This document shows, piece after piece, positions 42,256 through 52,526 of a DNA stretch of 64,000 nt (position 1 is its first letter; the number at the start of each line of letters is the position of its first letter). The notes under the pieces were generated by a model. The model was not told the origin of the DNA. It did no database searches and saw only the letters and a list, made by a program, of their open reading frames with translations. The DNA lies in assembly GCA_004298385.1 (NCBI GenBank), contig SCTX01000106.1:1-64000 (forward strand), read 5' to 3'. A program made the translations under genes and the position numbers. The stretch comes from Betaproteobacteria bacterium. GTDB taxonomy: Bacteria; Pseudomonadota; Gammaproteobacteria; Burkholderiales; SG8-39.

Positions 42256-43919
42256 TGGCCGGCGCGCGCATCGCGCTGCCGCTTGCGGGTATCCCGCTGC
42301 TGATTCTGGTTGCGATCTGGCTGCTGCCCGGCCTGATCGGTCACGATCCGTGGAAGAACGACGATGCCATCGGCATCGGCATCGCACACCAGTTTGCGAG
42401 CCACGGCGATTGGTTGCTGCCGCGGCTCTCAGGCGAGCACTATGCCGAGGACGGCCCGCTGTTCTACTGGATCGCGGCGGCGTTCGCCAAACTGCTGGGC
42501 TGGCTCGTCGCGCCGCACGATGCCGCGCGCCTCGCGGGCGGCGCCTGCATTGCCTTGGCGCTCGTATTCGTGCGCCTCGCGGGACGCGCGTTTCAGCAAG
42601 GCGAGGCGCGCAGCAGCGACCAGCGCGAGCAGCGCGGCCGCGGCGACGCCGTCATGCTCCTGTTCATCGGTTGCACCGGCTTGCTGCTGCACGCGCACGA
42701 GACCATCAGCGACACCGCGCTGCTCGCCGGCCTCGCCTGCGCCTATTACGGCGCCGCACTGGTCGAGCGGCGCCCCTATGCGGCAGGCATCGCCATCGGC
42801 TGCGGACTGGGCTCGGCATTTCTCGCCACGGCGTTTGCGCCGATCCTGCCCCTGCTGTTCGCCCTGTTGGTGACGCCGCTGTTCGTGCCGGACTGGCGCA
42901 GCCGCAATGCCGCGCTCGCGCTCGTTTGCGCGCTGGTGGTGCTGCTGCCCTGGCTCGCGCTGTGGCCGGCGCTGCTTCACGCGCGCTCGCCCGCGCTGTT
43001 CGCGGCCTGGCTCTACCAGGCCAATCTGGCGGCATTCGCCCAGGAGCCGAGCCTCGCGGCATTCGGGTACATGCTGCAAACGCTATCCTGGTTTGCGTGG
43101 CCGGCGTGGCCGATCGCGCTGTGGGCGCTCTGGCTTTATCGCAGGAAGCCGATGTCTGCCGGCGTGGTGCTGCCGCTCGCCGCCCTCGTCGCCGGGCTGG
43201 GACTGGCCGCGTTGGCGCGCGCGCACGGCGAGTTGCCCTTGTTGCCGCTGCTGTTGCCGCTCGCACTGCTCGGCGCGCCGGTGCTCGACGATTTGCGCCG
43301 CGGCGCGGCCAACGCGCTCGCCTGGTTCGGCGCCATGACCTTCAGCCTGCTCGGCGGCCTGATCTGGCTTGGCTATTGCGCGCTGCAAACCGGCTTTCCG
43401 CCACGCATCGCCGCCAACGCAATACGGCTCGAGCCCGGTTTCGTGTCGCAGTTTGCCTGGCTGCCGTTCCTTGCCGCGATCGCGCTGACGCTTGCCTGGG
43501 TCGCGCTGCTTGCGCGCAGCCAGCATTCGCCGCAGCGCAGCGTCACCTTCTGGGCGGCGGGCCTCGCGCTGTTCTGGGCGCTGACCATGCTGCTGTGGCT
43601 GCCGTGGATCGATTACGGCAAGAGCTACGCCAGGGTGGCGCGAATGCTGCACGCGAGCCTGCCCAAACAGCCGGGCTGTATTGCGAGCCTGGGCCTGGGC
43701 GAGGCGCAGCGCGCCGCCTTCGATTACCATGCGGGCATTGTCACCGTGCGCGCCGAACTGCGCCCGCGGCATGATTGCCGCCTGCTACTCGTGCAAAGCA
43801 ATGCGCGGCAGCCCGAGGCGAGCTGGGGGGAAGCCTGGAAGAAACTCTGGGAAGGCAACCGCGTCGGCGACCGCAGCGAAAAATTTCGCCTCTATGCGAA
43901 AGAAAGAACAACGCCATGA
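42255..43919 (+). CDS. ArnT/PMT-like membrane glycosyltransferase
   Basis: 554 residues from GTG 42255. About a dozen hydrophobic helices. The first periplasmic loop has DPWKNDDAIGIGIAHQFASH followed by SGEHYAEDGPLFYWIAAAFA, the DE-type loop of GT-C glycosyltransferases that use polyprenyl-phosphate sugars (the acidic residues bind the metal and donor). The C-terminal about 100 residues form a soluble periplasmic part. It may modify lipid A, a surface glycan or a protein; the acceptor cannot be told. The stop overlaps the pgi start. Confidence 0.8.
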   Translation: MAGARIALPLAGIPLLILVAIWLLPGLIGHDPWKNDDAIGIGIAHQFASHGDWLLPRLSGEHYAEDGPLFYWIAAAFAKLLGWLVAPHDAARLAGGACIALALVFVRLAGRAFQQGEARSSDQREQRGRGDAVMLLFIGCTGLLLHAHETISDTALLAGLACAYYGAALVERRPYAAGIAIGCGLGSAFLATAFAPILPLLFALLVTPLFVPDWRSRNAALALVCALVVLLPWLALWPALLHARSPALFAAWLYQANLAAFAQEPSLAAFGYMLQTLSWFAWPAWPIALWALWLYRRKPMSAGVVLPLAALVAGLGLAALARAHGELPLLPLLLPLALLGAPVLDDLRRGAANALAWFGAMTFSLLGGLIWLGYCALQTGFPPRIAANAIRLEPGFVSQFAWLPFLAAIALTLAWVALLARSQHSPQRSVTFWAAGLALFWALTMLLWLPWIDYGKSYARVARMLHASLPKQPGCIASLGLGEAQRAAFDYHAGIVTVRAELRPRHDCRLLLVQSNARQPEASWGEAWKKLWEGNRVGDRSEKFRLYAKERTTP

Positions 43920-45466
43920 GCAAACTCACGCGTAGCCACGCCTGGAAGGCGCTGCAAGCGCACCAGGCCGAAATGGCGGGCGTGCACCTGCGCGAGCTGT
44001 TCGCGCGCCAACCCGGGCGCGCGCGCGAGTTTTCGCTCGAGGCCGGCGCGCTGCTGCTCGATTACTCCAAGCACCGCGTGACCGATGCCACGCTGGCCCT
44101 GCTCGTCGATCTGGCGCGGCAGGCCGGGGTCGAGGCCTGGCGCGCGCGCATGTTCGCAGGCGAGCACATCAACGCGAGCGAAGACCGCGCCGTGCTGCAC
44201 GTGGCGCTGCGCTCCGCGCTCGACGCCTTTCCCGCGCGTGGCGATGTCATGCCCCTGGTGCGCAAAGCGAAAGAGGACATGCGCGCGTTCAGCGAGGCGG
44301 TGCGCGGCGGGCGCCTGCTGGGCAATGGCGGCAAGCCGATGCGCACTGTGGTCAACATCGGCATCGGCGGTTCCGATCTCGGCCCGCGCATGCTGACGCA
44401 GGCGCTGTGGCGCCACGCGGATGCGCCGCAGTCGGTCGCTTTCGTCGCCAACGCGGACCCCGGCGATCTCGCGCGCGTGCTCGCGCAGGCGCAGCCGGAA
44501 ACGACGCTGTTCATCATCGCCTCGAAGACTTTCACCACCGTCGAGACCCTGGGCAATGCCCGTCTTGCGAAAGCCTGGCTCGTCCGCGCGCTGGGAAGCG
44601 AGACCGCGGCGACATGGCATTTCGCCGCGGTCACCGCCAACACCGAGGCCGCAACCGCCTTCGGCATCGCCCGCGAGCGCTGCTTCCCGCTGTGGGACTG
44701 GGTCGGCGGGCGCTATTCGGTCTGGTCGTCCGTGGGACTGCCCGTGGCCATCGCCATCGGCATGGACCGGTTCGAACAACTGCTCGCCGGCGCGCGCGCC
44801 ATGGACGAACATTTCCTCACCGCGCCGCTCGACGCGAACATGCCGGTGCTGCTGGCGCTGCTCGGCATCTGGTACGCGAATTTCTTCGGCGCCGAAACTC
44901 ACGCCGTTCTGCCTTACGCGGAAAGCCTGCGCGAGTTGCCGGCCTACCTGCAGCAACTGGAAATGGAATCCAACGGCAAGAGCGTCGATCGCGACGGGCA
45001 GCCGGTAGATTACGCCACCGTGCCCGTGGTCTGGGGCGCGCCGGGCACCAACAGCCAGCACGCTTTCCATCAGATGCTGCATCAGGGCACGCACCTCGTG
45101 CCCTGCGATTTCCTGGCGCCGGCCGACACTGGCGCGGCGGCCGAGAACGCGCTGGCGCAGGCCGCCGCACTGATGGCGGGAAGGGAGGCGACCCTGCCGC
45201 AGCGGCGCTTCGATGGCAACCGGCCTACTTCCACACTCATGTTCAAGACCATCGACGCCTATACGATGGGACAAGTGCTCGCACTCTACGAGCACAAGGT
45301 GTTCGTGCAGGGCATCATCTGGAACCTCAACAGCTTCGACCAGTGGGGCGTGGAACTGGGCAAAGACATCGCGCGCGCGCTCGCGGCGCAGGCGGCCGGC
45401 AGCGTCCCCGGGCTGGACGCATCGACCAATGCCCTGCTCGCGCGCCTGCGCGAATGGCGCAGTTGA
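43916..45466 (+). CDS. pgi: Glucose-6-phosphate isomerase
   Basis: 516 residues from ATG 43916. The Pgi signatures are intact: [58 protein letters not shown] and [15 protein letters not shown], plus [16 protein letters not shown] near the active His/Glu. It interconverts glucose-6-phosphate and fructose-6-phosphate. The start codon lies inside the end of the glycosyltransferase gene (ATGA overlap). Confidence 0.97.
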   Translation: MSKLTRSHAWKALQAHQAEMAGVHLRELFARQPGRAREFSLEAGALLLDYSKHRVTDATLALLVDLARQAGVEAWRARMFAGEHINASEDRAVLHVALRSALDAFPARGDVMPLVRKAKEDMRAFSEAVRGGRLLGNGGKPMRTVVNIGIGGSDLGPRMLTQALWRHADAPQSVAFVANADPGDLARVLAQAQPETTLFIIASKTFTTVETLGNARLAKAWLVRALGSETAATWHFAAVTANTEAATAFGIARERCFPLWDWVGGRYSVWSSVGLPVAIAIGMDRFEQLLAGARAMDEHFLTAPLDANMPVLLALLGIWYANFFGAETHAVLPYAESLRELPAYLQQLEMESNGKSVDRDGQPVDYATVPVVWGAPGTNSQHAFHQMLHQGTHLVPCDFLAPADTGAAAENALAQAAALMAGREATLPQRRFDGNRPTSTLMFKTIDAYTMGQVLALYEHKVFVQGIIWNLNSFDQWGVELGKDIARALAAQAAGSVPGLDASTNALLARLREWRS

Positions 45467-45477
45467 TCCGGAGCCGC

Positions 45478-47634
45478 ATGGACACTCAAGTCAAGCCGAT
45501 CTTCTCGTATCGCAAGCACTGGGCCGAGCGCTTCGGCATCGCCCCGTTCCTGCCGATGTCGCGGGAGGAAATGCAGACGCTCGGCTGGGACGCGTGCGAC
45601 GTCATCATCGTCACCGGCGACGCCTACATCGATCATCCGAGTTTCGGCATGGCGCTTGTAGGGAGGCTGCTCGAGGCGCAGGGGTTCCGCGTCGGCATCA
45701 TCAGCCAGCCCGACTGGCGCTCCGCCGCGGACTTCAGGCGACTGGGCAAGCCCAAGCTGTTTTTCGGCGTCACCGCCGGCAACATGGATTCGATGGTCAA
45801 CCGCTATACCGCCGACCGCAGGATCCGGTCCACCGACGCCTACACCCCCGACGCCGCGCCGGACAAGCGTCCCGATCACGCGGTGACCGTTTACTCGCAG
45901 CGCTGCCGCGAAGCCTACCCCGATGCCGCGCTGGTGATCGGCAGCATCGAGGCGAGCCTGCGCCGCATCGCGCATTACGATTACTGGTCGGACACCATGC
46001 GGCGCTCGATCCTGCCCGATGCGAAGGCCGACCTGTTGCTCTTTGGGAATGCCGAGCGCGCGCTGGTGGAACTCGCGCACCGCCTGGCCCGCGGCGAGAA
46101 CATCAAGGTGATCCGCGACCTGCGCGGCAGCGCCTTCATGGTGCCGCGCGGCTGGCGACCCGAGGGCTGGACCGAGGCGGACTCCATCAGCGTGGATACG
46201 CCGGGGGCGATCCATGCGCGTCCCGATCCGTACGCGATGGTGCAGACGCCGGCTCCTGCGGCCGCGGCAGCGGCGAGGACCCATACCCTCCGTTTCCAAA
46301 GCCGCGGCGAGCGCCTCGCTGCGCGTCAAGAAGAGCGCGCGCGCAGCGTCATTCGCTTGCCCTCGTACGAGCAAGTAAATGCGGACCCAGTGCTCGATGC
46401 GCACGCTTCGCGCACTTTTCACCTCGAATCGAACCCGGGCAATGCCCGCGCGCTGGTGCAGGCGCACGCCGATCGCGATGTCTGGCTCAATCCGCCGCCG
46501 CTGCCGCTTGCCACCGCCGAAATGGATCATGTCTACGGCCTGCCCTATGCGCGCGCGCCGCACCCTGTCTACGGTGACGCCAAAATTCCGGCCTGGGAAA
46601 TGATCCGTTTTTCGGTGAACATCATGCGCGGCTGCTTCGGCGGCTGCACCTTCTGCTCGATCACGGAACACGAGGGACGCATCATCCAGAGCCGCTCGGA
46701 AGCATCCGTCCTGCACGAGATCGAGGAAATCCGCGACAAGACGCCCGGCTTCACCGGGGTGATTTCCGACCTGGGCGGGCCGACCGCCAACATGTACCGC
46801 ATGGCGTGCAAGGATCCGGCGATCGAATCCGCCTGCCGCCGCCTGTCCTGCGTCTATCCCGGCATCTGCGAAAACCTCAACACCGACCACGCGCCACTCG
46901 TCGGGATCTACCGCAAGGCGCGCGCGCTGCCCGGCATCAAGAAAGTGCTGATCAGCTCGGGCATCCGCTACGACCTCGCCGTGCGCTCGCCCGAATACGT
47001 GAAGGAACTCGCGACCCACCACGTTGGCGGCTATCTGAAGATCGCACCCGAACATATCGAAGACGGGCCGTTATCGAAAATGATGAAACCCGGAATCGGC
47101 AGCTACGACAAATTCAAGGCGCTGTTCGACCGCTTCTCGCGCGAAGCAGGCAAGGAGCAGTACCTGATCCCCTACTTCATCGCCGCGCATCCGGGCACCT
47201 CTGACTCCGACATGCTCGCGCTGGCGCTCTGGCTCAAGCACAACGGCTTCCGCCTGGACCAGGTGCAGACCTTCCTGCCGACGCCGCTGGCGCTGGCGAC
47301 GACCATGTACCACACGGGCAAGAACCCGCTGCACAAGTTGTCGGCCACATCGGAACAAGTGAGCGTGGTCCGCGGCGCACGCCAGCGGCGGCTGCACAAG
47401 GCGTTCCTGCGCTATCACGACCCGGAGAACTGGCCGCTGCTGCGCGAGGCGCTCGCCCGCATGGGCCGCGCCGATCTCATCGGCAACGGCAAGAAACACC
47501 TGATTCCAACGTATCAACCGGCGGGGACCGGGAAGGTACCGCGGCGCGCGGGCAGGCGGCCACCCGTGAACCGCGTTGCGCCGGTAAAGCCCGGCGGCAA
47601 ACCGAGTCGCTTTATACGCCGTACTGCTCCCTGA
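45478..47634 (+). CDS. ygiQ: YgiQ family radical SAM protein
   Basis: 718 residues from ATG 45478 ([20 protein letters not shown]), 11 bp after pgi; the open frame extends upstream through pgi but only as a shadow. The radical SAM cluster motif is [18 protein letters not shown] (CxxxCxxC) in the middle of the chain, after a UPF0313 N-terminal domain with [20 protein letters not shown]. The barrel continues with [20 protein letters not shown] and [19 protein letters not shown]. Function is unproven in the family. The C-terminal basic tail is disordered-looking. Confidence 0.95.
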   Translation: MDTQVKPIFSYRKHWAERFGIAPFLPMSREEMQTLGWDACDVIIVTGDAYIDHPSFGMALVGRLLEAQGFRVGIISQPDWRSAADFRRLGKPKLFFGVTAGNMDSMVNRYTADRRIRSTDAYTPDAAPDKRPDHAVTVYSQRCREAYPDAALVIGSIEASLRRIAHYDYWSDTMRRSILPDAKADLLLFGNAERALVELAHRLARGENIKVIRDLRGSAFMVPRGWRPEGWTEADSISVDTPGAIHARPDPYAMVQTPAPAAAAAARTHTLRFQSRGERLAARQEERARSVIRLPSYEQVNADPVLDAHASRTFHLESNPGNARALVQAHADRDVWLNPPPLPLATAEMDHVYGLPYARAPHPVYGDAKIPAWEMIRFSVNIMRGCFGGCTFCSITEHEGRIIQSRSEASVLHEIEEIRDKTPGFTGVISDLGGPTANMYRMACKDPAIESACRRLSCVYPGICENLNTDHAPLVGIYRKARALPGIKKVLISSGIRYDLAVRSPEYVKELATHHVGGYLKIAPEHIEDGPLSKMMKPGIGSYDKFKALFDRFSREAGKEQYLIPYFIAAHPGTSDSDMLALALWLKHNGFRLDQVQTFLPTPLALATTMYHTGKNPLHKLSATSEQVSVVRGARQRRLHKAFLRYHDPENWPLLREALARMGRADLIGNGKKHLIPTYQPAGTGKVPRRAGRRPPVNRVAPVKPGGKPSRFIRRTAP

Positions 47635-47800
47635 CCACGTCCGCTAGCCCCGCTTTCTGCGGCCGCTCCATCGGCGCCGGCAGGGTGACCGTGACCATGC
47701 CGGCGCGGCGGCCGATTTCGATGGCGACGGTCAGAGTGGCGCGGTTCGCCACTTCGACTTTCGCATAACCCAGCAACACGCTTAACAATAAGCTGCTCAT
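47612..47800 (-). CDS. Possible small protein of unknown function
   Basis: 62 codons, convergent with and overlapping the last 23 bp of ygiQ, and divergent from the CoA-transferase gene. The translation has ordinary amino-acid composition ([20 protein letters not shown], then [13 protein letters not shown]) rather than the Arg/Pro-rich look of shadow frames, and it fills the gap exactly. No Shine-Dalgarno sequence precedes the ATG and no family is recognised. Confidence 0.35.
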   Translation of the reverse strand: MSSLLLSVLLGYAKVEVANRATLTVAIEIGRRAGMVTVTLPAPMERPQKAGLADVVREQYGV

Positions 47801-47820
47801 CCAAAAAGAACGGAATCTCC

Positions 47821-49014
47821 ATGCAACTACCGCTAGAAGGAATCAAGGTACTCGACCTGAGCCATGCGCTCGCCGGGCCGTTCTGCTCGACCATGCTGGC
47901 CGATTATGGCGCGCAGGTGATCAAGATCGAACCGCCCGGCCCGGGCGACATCGCCCGCGCCTGGGGCTCGCCGCTGCCGGGCGGGGAAACGGATTATTTT
48001 GTGAGCCTGCATCGCAACAAGAAAGGCATCGTGCTCGATCTGAAGACCCTCCAGGGCAAGGAAACTTTCCTGCGCATGGTTGAGCGCTGCGACATTGTGC
48101 TTGAGAACTACCGCGCCGGCGCGCTGGCGCGCCTGGGGCTAGCCTACGAAACGGCGCGCCTGCGCAATCCCGGCATCATCTACTGCTCGATTTCCGGATT
48201 CGGCCAGGACGGGCCGTACCGCGACCGTCCCGCGCTCGACCTGATTGTTCAAGCCGAGAGCGGCATGATCAGCGTGACCGGCGAAGCCGGCGGACACGGC
48301 GCCCGCGCCGGCGTTTCCATCGCCGACCTGACTGCCGGCATGAACGCCGCCTTCGGCGTTATGCTTGCGCTCAGAGCAAAGGAGAAAAGCGGGTTTGGAC
48401 AGGCGATCGACGTGTCGATGATGGAGGGCCAGCTCGCGCTGCTCGGCACCATGATCGCAAACTATTGCGCCAGCGGCGACATCCCCAGGCCCATGGGCAC
48501 CGCGTACAAGGCCCTGCTGCCCTACCAGACGTTTCAAACCAAAACGCGGGATCTGGCGCTTGCCGTGGGCAGCGAGAAACTGTGGAAAATATTTTGTCCC
48601 GCGATCGGCTGCCCCGAACTTGCCGACGACCCGCGTTTTCGCGGCAATGGCGAGCGCAATCGAAACCGCGAAAGCCTGATCGCAAAGCTGCAACAGGTGT
48701 TCCTCACGCGGACCTACGACGAGTGGGAAGCGCTTCTGAGCGCGAACGGCATTCCGGTCGGCGCCATCAACAACCTCGCCCAGGTGGTCGATCACCCGCA
48801 GGTGAAGTCGCGCGGCTCCATTGTCGAGATCGACCATCCGCGCGCGGGCGCGATGCGCGTCGTGGGCGTGCCGGTACGCCTGTCGGCGACACCGGGTTCA
48901 TTGCGCACGCCCGCGCCGGCGCTGGGCGAGCACACCGACGAAGTGCTGCGCGAACTGCTGGGCTTGAGCGTTGCGGAAATCGGCGCGCTACGCGCGGCAG
49001 GCGCGCTGGGTTGA
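47821..49014 (+). CDS. CaiB/BaiF (class III) CoA-transferase
   Basis: 397 residues, standard length. Seen: LEGIKVLDLSHALAGPFCST, LADYGAQVIKIEPPGPGDIA, SLHRNKKGIVLDLK, and the catalytic Asp in RPALDLIVQAESGMISVTG. The family moves CoA between carboxylic acids (formyl-CoA:oxalate, carnitine, succinyl-CoA:dicarboxylate types). The substrate is not predictable from sequence alone. It stands alone, with no obvious pathway partner. Confidence 0.92.
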   Translation: MQLPLEGIKVLDLSHALAGPFCSTMLADYGAQVIKIEPPGPGDIARAWGSPLPGGETDYFVSLHRNKKGIVLDLKTLQGKETFLRMVERCDIVLENYRAGALARLGLAYETARLRNPGIIYCSISGFGQDGPYRDRPALDLIVQAESGMISVTGEAGGHGARAGVSIADLTAGMNAAFGVMLALRAKEKSGFGQAIDVSMMEGQLALLGTMIANYCASGDIPRPMGTAYKALLPYQTFQTKTRDLALAVGSEKLWKIFCPAIGCPELADDPRFRGNGERNRNRESLIAKLQQVFLTRTYDEWEALLSANGIPVGAINNLAQVVDHPQVKSRGSIVEIDHPRAGAMRVVGVPVRLSATPGSLRTPAPALGEHTDEVLRELLGLSVAEIGALRAAGALG

Positions 49015-49044
49015 CCCCGACCCGCGAGCGGGTTACTCGGCCGA

Positions 49045-49428
49045 TCAGTTATTCTTCGCGCCCTCGTTCACCCAGACCTTGAGCGTTTCGATGTCCTTGG
49101 CGGGGAGTTTTTCCCGGCCATGCGGCATCTGGATGGACGCATGCACGCGTCCTTCCACCAGCATATTGAGCGCGCTGGTCAAGGCATCGCCCGGCTTGAC
49201 TAGTTGCCCGAACTTGCCGCCTTTCATCAGACTTTGATAGCTCGTGGTATCCAGCCCGCTCGCCTCGAAGCCCTTCTGGCCCGGCGCGTGGCATTCAGTG
49301 CAGTTCTTGGCAAGAATCGGCTGTACGTCCTTGTTGTAGCTCACGCCTGCGGGCGCGCACGCGGCCACGGCAAGCAGCGCCAGCGCGGCGAGGGAACTTC
49401 TCGATACGGCTCCGAACCCGGCATTCAT
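49045..49428 (-). CDS. Cytochrome c-type lipoprotein
   Basis: 127 residues from ATG 49428 with AAGGAGA 7 nt upstream. N-terminal lipoprotein signal (LAALALLAVAAC). One haem motif NCTECHAPG (CxxCH) and a candidate Met axial ligand in ASIQMPHGREKLP, where QMPHG is the usual C-terminal ligand context. The layout fits the small planctomycete-type cytochrome c domain. Probably a periplasm-facing electron carrier. It is on the same strand as, and 174 bp downstream of, the GAF-cyclase gene. Confidence 0.88.
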   Translation of the reverse strand: MNAGFGAVSRSSLAALALLAVAACAPAGVSYNKDVQPILAKNCTECHAPGQKGFEASGLDTTSYQSLMKGGKFGQLVKPGDALTSALNMLVEGRVHASIQMPHGREKLPAKDIETLKVWVNEGAKNN

Positions 49429-49455
49429 GACTGATCTCCTTAGCTGTTGCAGGGC

Positions 49456-49493
49456 GAGGGGAAACACCCCCTCATGCTCCCCTATCCTGACGT
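49456..49493. repeat. Dispersed hairpin repeat, inverted copy of the 39.0-kb element
   Basis: On the minus strand: ACGT, a 5-bp insertion, TAGGGGAGCATGAGGGGG (complement of 49467-49484), TGTTT and CCCCTC. The 18-base core is identical to 39004-39021, while the loop and flank differ. It lies between the cyclase 3' end and the cytochrome c start. Confidence 0.6.
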
Positions 49494-49602
49494 CGTTGCG
49501 GCAAATCCGAAACGGCGTTTTTGCGCGTGATGTTGCGAATCTACCCCAGAGCAGGGCGACTGGCAACCAATGCGCCCCGGAATCCGCTTTCAAAATGAGC
49601 CC

Positions 49603-51921
49603 TCACTTGCTTTCCATCACCCACACACCGTTCCAGTCACCGCCCGGGGGATGCTCGCCGAGATAACGGCAACGCTCGACGTAGAGCTTGGCCGCCTTGT
49701 CCGCCGGGTTCATAGCCATCACTTCCGAAAATTGCTTTACCGCATCGTTCCACTTGCCCTGGCGATACTTGACGAGCCCGTCGCGGAAATAGCCCAGCGC
49801 GTCGATCAGGCGCGGGTAGGTTTCGTCGGTATGGTAGTCGAGTATTTCGTGGATCGCGACCGGCTGGGTCTTGCCCTTGACCACCACCAGATCCACCTCG
49901 CGCGCGCGGTAGGTGCCGCGCAGCTTGGCATAGGTAAACTCGCTCACCAGAATGTGGGTGCCATACTGCTTGCACGCCGACTCCAGGCGCGATGCAAGGT
50001 TCACCCCGTCGCCGATGATGGTGTAGTCCATCCGTTTCTTCGAACCGATATTGCCCGACACCACCATGTCGGTATTCAGGCCGACGCCTATGTCGATCGG
50101 CATCTTGCCCTCGGCAACGCGCTGGACGTTCCATGCCTTCAACGCGCGCAGCATCGCGATCGCGGCGCGCACCGCCCGGTCCGCGTCGTCCTCGTGCCCG
50201 ACGGGGATGCCGAAGGCGGCCATGATGGCGTCGCCGATGAACTTGTCGAGCATGCCCTCTTCATGCTGGATGCAGTCGACCATGAGGGTGAAATATTCGT
50301 TGATCAGGGCCACGGTTCCCTGCGCGCCCAGTTGCTCGGTGATGGTGGTGAAGCCGCGAATATCGGAGAACAACACAGTTGCCAGCACGCTCTGGCCGCC
50401 GAGCAGCTCGGCGCCGCTCGCCACCAGCCGGTCGGCGATGCCCGGATCCATGTAGCGCGACATGGTCGATTTCATGCGCTTTTCGCTGCTGATGTCCTCG
50501 ATCAGCAGCATCGAGCCGAGGCGCTTCTTCTCCATGTTGAATAAGGGCAGGATAGTCACATTGGCCGAGACTTTTTCGTCGCCGACCGCGAGTTCCGCAT
50601 CCATGAACATGTCGGCGGCTGCGGTTTCGTCGACCTGCTTCAGCCTTTCCAGGATCCAGTCGTTCGCGCCACCGAAGAACTCCGCCACTTGGCGCTGCAG
50701 GATCTGCTCCGGACTGACCTTCAGGATTTTCAGCCCGGCGGCGTTGCAGGTGGCGATCTTGCCGCCGTCGTCCAGCGTGACCACTGCGTTCGACATCGAC
50801 TCCAGCATCGCCTCGTTGTAGTTTTTCATGTTGTGGACGTCGGCGAACAGCTTGGCGTTCTCCAGCGCGATCGAAATCTGCGCGGTGAAGGCGCGCAGGC
50901 GTGACTCGTCTTCGTTGGTGAACGGCCCGCCGTGCTTGTTCAGAACCTGGGTAACGCCGATGGTCTTGCCGTGCTTGTTGACGATGGGAACGCATAGAAT
51001 GGAGCGTGTGAAAAAGCCGGTCTTCTTGTCGAACGCGGGATTGAAGCGCAGGTCGGCATAGGCGTAGGGAATGTTGATCGCCTTGCTGGTGGTAAACACC
51101 GCGCCCGCGATGCCGAGGTGGTTGGGCAGCCGGATCTGCACCGACGCGAGCCCCTGTCCGACCTCCGACCACAGCTCGTGGGTCTTGTCGTCGTTGAGAA
51201 ACAGGGTCGAGCGCTCGGCGTTGAGCATGCGCGTCGCCTCGCCCATCACCTTCTGCAGCAGCGAGCCGAGCTTGATGTCCGCGGTCATCTCCGACACCAC
51301 ATCGACGAACTCCATCTCCTGCTTGCGCACCGCCTTCATGCGCTCGATGAATACCGCGCCCTGCAGCGCCAGCGTTCCCTGGGTGGTCATCGCCTCGAGC
51401 ACGGCGAGATCGCGCTTGGTGAAGTCGCCCTTCTTTTTGTTCAGGGTCTGCGCCACGCCGATGATTTCGCCTTTCACCGTCCTGATCGGCGTGCACAGGA
51501 TGTTGCGGGTGACAAACCCCGTCTGCTCGTCGACTGTGCGATTAAACCGCGGATCCGAATAGGCATCGGCAATCAGGACCGACTCCCCGGAAGTAAACAC
51601 GTAGCCGGCGATGCCGCTGGTGTTCAAAAGGCGAATCTCGTGCTTGATATTTCCCTGAGCCACGCGCGAATACAACTCGTTGGTTTCCGCGTCGTTGAGA
51701 AACAGGGTTCCACGCTCGGCCTCGAGTTCCGCGGTCGTCATCTCGACCAGAATTCTCAGCACATCGTCGAGCGAGTCGTAGGCCGCCATTTTGCGCGACA
51801 CCTCGAGCAGCAGCTCGACCAGCTTCAGCCGCCCGCGAACCGCCGTGCTTGCCTGCTTTTTCCGCTGCTTGCGCCGCCCGGCCAGGTGCGTGATTTCGGC
51901 AGTGTGTTTGGGTTGCTCCAT
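49603..51921 (-). CDS. GAF-GAF-PAS adenylate/guanylate cyclase
   Basis: 772 residues from ATG 51921 (MEQPKHTAEITHLAG); the longer frame runs into the upstream coiled-coil gene. Two GAF domains (about 35-190 and 210-370) share parallel segments such as AERGTLFLNDAETNELYSRV and AERSTLFLNDDKTHELWSEV. A PAS domain follows (about 385-500), then a class III cyclase catalytic domain (about 540-710) with VLFSDIRGFTTITEQLG, MLDKFIGDAIMAAFGIPVG and MDYTIIGDGVNLASRLE. The purine-binding Lys is present (DKFIGD) and the second position is TII. The C-terminus has TPR-like helices (KYRQGKWNDAVKQFSEVMAM). It is soluble and sits 5 bp downstream of the coiled-coil gene, so the two are one operon. Confidence 0.92.
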   Translation of the reverse strand: MEQPKHTAEITHLAGRRKQRKKQASTAVRGRLKLVELLLEVSRKMAAYDSLDDVLRILVEMTTAELEAERGTLFLNDAETNELYSRVAQGNIKHEIRLLNTSGIAGYVFTSGESVLIADAYSDPRFNRTVDEQTGFVTRNILCTPIRTVKGEIIGVAQTLNKKKGDFTKRDLAVLEAMTTQGTLALQGAVFIERMKAVRKQEMEFVDVVSEMTADIKLGSLLQKVMGEATRMLNAERSTLFLNDDKTHELWSEVGQGLASVQIRLPNHLGIAGAVFTTSKAINIPYAYADLRFNPAFDKKTGFFTRSILCVPIVNKHGKTIGVTQVLNKHGGPFTNEDESRLRAFTAQISIALENAKLFADVHNMKNYNEAMLESMSNAVVTLDDGGKIATCNAAGLKILKVSPEQILQRQVAEFFGGANDWILERLKQVDETAAADMFMDAELAVGDEKVSANVTILPLFNMEKKRLGSMLLIEDISSEKRMKSTMSRYMDPGIADRLVASGAELLGGQSVLATVLFSDIRGFTTITEQLGAQGTVALINEYFTLMVDCIQHEEGMLDKFIGDAIMAAFGIPVGHEDDADRAVRAAIAMLRALKAWNVQRVAEGKMPIDIGVGLNTDMVVSGNIGSKKRMDYTIIGDGVNLASRLESACKQYGTHILVSEFTYAKLRGTYRAREVDLVVVKGKTQPVAIHEILDYHTDETYPRLIDALGYFRDGLVKYRQGKWNDAVKQFSEVMAMNPADKAAKLYVERCRYLGEHPPGGDWNGVWVMESK

Positions 51922-51926
51922 GGCGC

Positions 51927-52475
51927 CTACTTTACCCGATCGGCCGGCGCTGCCGGCAGTTGTTCGCGCAGCTCGCGCAGCGTCGCCTGCAGTTGTACGA
52001 TTTCCGCGTGATCCTGCGCGCGCGCCGCCGCAACCGCGCTCTGCTTCGCGAAATTTGCCAGTTCCAGCGCCTCGCGCAAGGAAGCCGCGGTCGAGCGCAA
52101 TTGCGCGATTTCGTCCTGCGCGGCGATGATCGCCTGGCGCACGGCCGTCTCCTGCGCGAGGCGCGCCGCCTCCAAGGCATCGCGCAAGGCCCCGACGCTG
52201 GCTTTCAACTGCTTGATCTCGTCCAGATTGGCGGACTGGGCGAGCCTTGCGGCCTCGTCGCGCCTGATCGGCCACTCCTGCAGTTCCTCGCGCAGCGCGG
52301 TGATGGTCGCCTTCAACTGCGCGATTTCGGCGTTCGCCCCGGACACTGCCTGCCGCACCGCCTCGCCGGTATCGCGGCGCGCCTGTTCCAACTCCTCGCG
52401 TAGCGCGAACACCGTCATCTTCAAATCGCGGATCTCGGCAAGATCGAGGGCGGTGGTTTCCGTTTCGGCGATCAT
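51927..52475 (-). CDS. Coiled-coil protein with exact 36-residue repeats
   Basis: 182 residues, almost entirely helical. From residue 14 it consists of four complete 36-residue units (14-49, 50-85, 86-121, 122-157) and a partial fifth (158-173). Each opens with EI, followed by a QL-basic/T pattern and LRE or LRD: EIAQLKATITALREELQEW, EIKQLKASVGALRDALEAA, EIAQLRSTAASLREALELA. There is no signal peptide or membrane segment. It precedes the GAF-cyclase gene by 5 bp, so it may scaffold or dimerise with that cyclase. No known family is recognised. Confidence 0.75.
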   Translation of the reverse strand: MIAETETTALDLAEIRDLKMTVFALREELEQARRDTGEAVRQAVSGANAEIAQLKATITALREELQEWPIRRDEAARLAQSANLDEIKQLKASVGALRDALEAARLAQETAVRQAIIAAQDEIAQLRSTAASLREALELANFAKQSAVAAARAQDHAEIVQLQATLRELREQLPAAPADRVK

Positions 52476-52526
52476 AGAGCTATTCTAATACCGCGGCGCA
52501 GTTCGAGGAACCTTGTTCGTTCTCGC

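Noticed and set aside
44407-45477. Upstream extension of YgiQ through pgi
   Set aside because: It is in frame but Arg-rich and without family match; YgiQ proteins start at the MDTQVKPIF region.
51922-52275. Extension of the GAF-cyclase to 890 residues
   Set aside because: It overlaps the coiled-coil gene in another frame and looks like shadow sequence.
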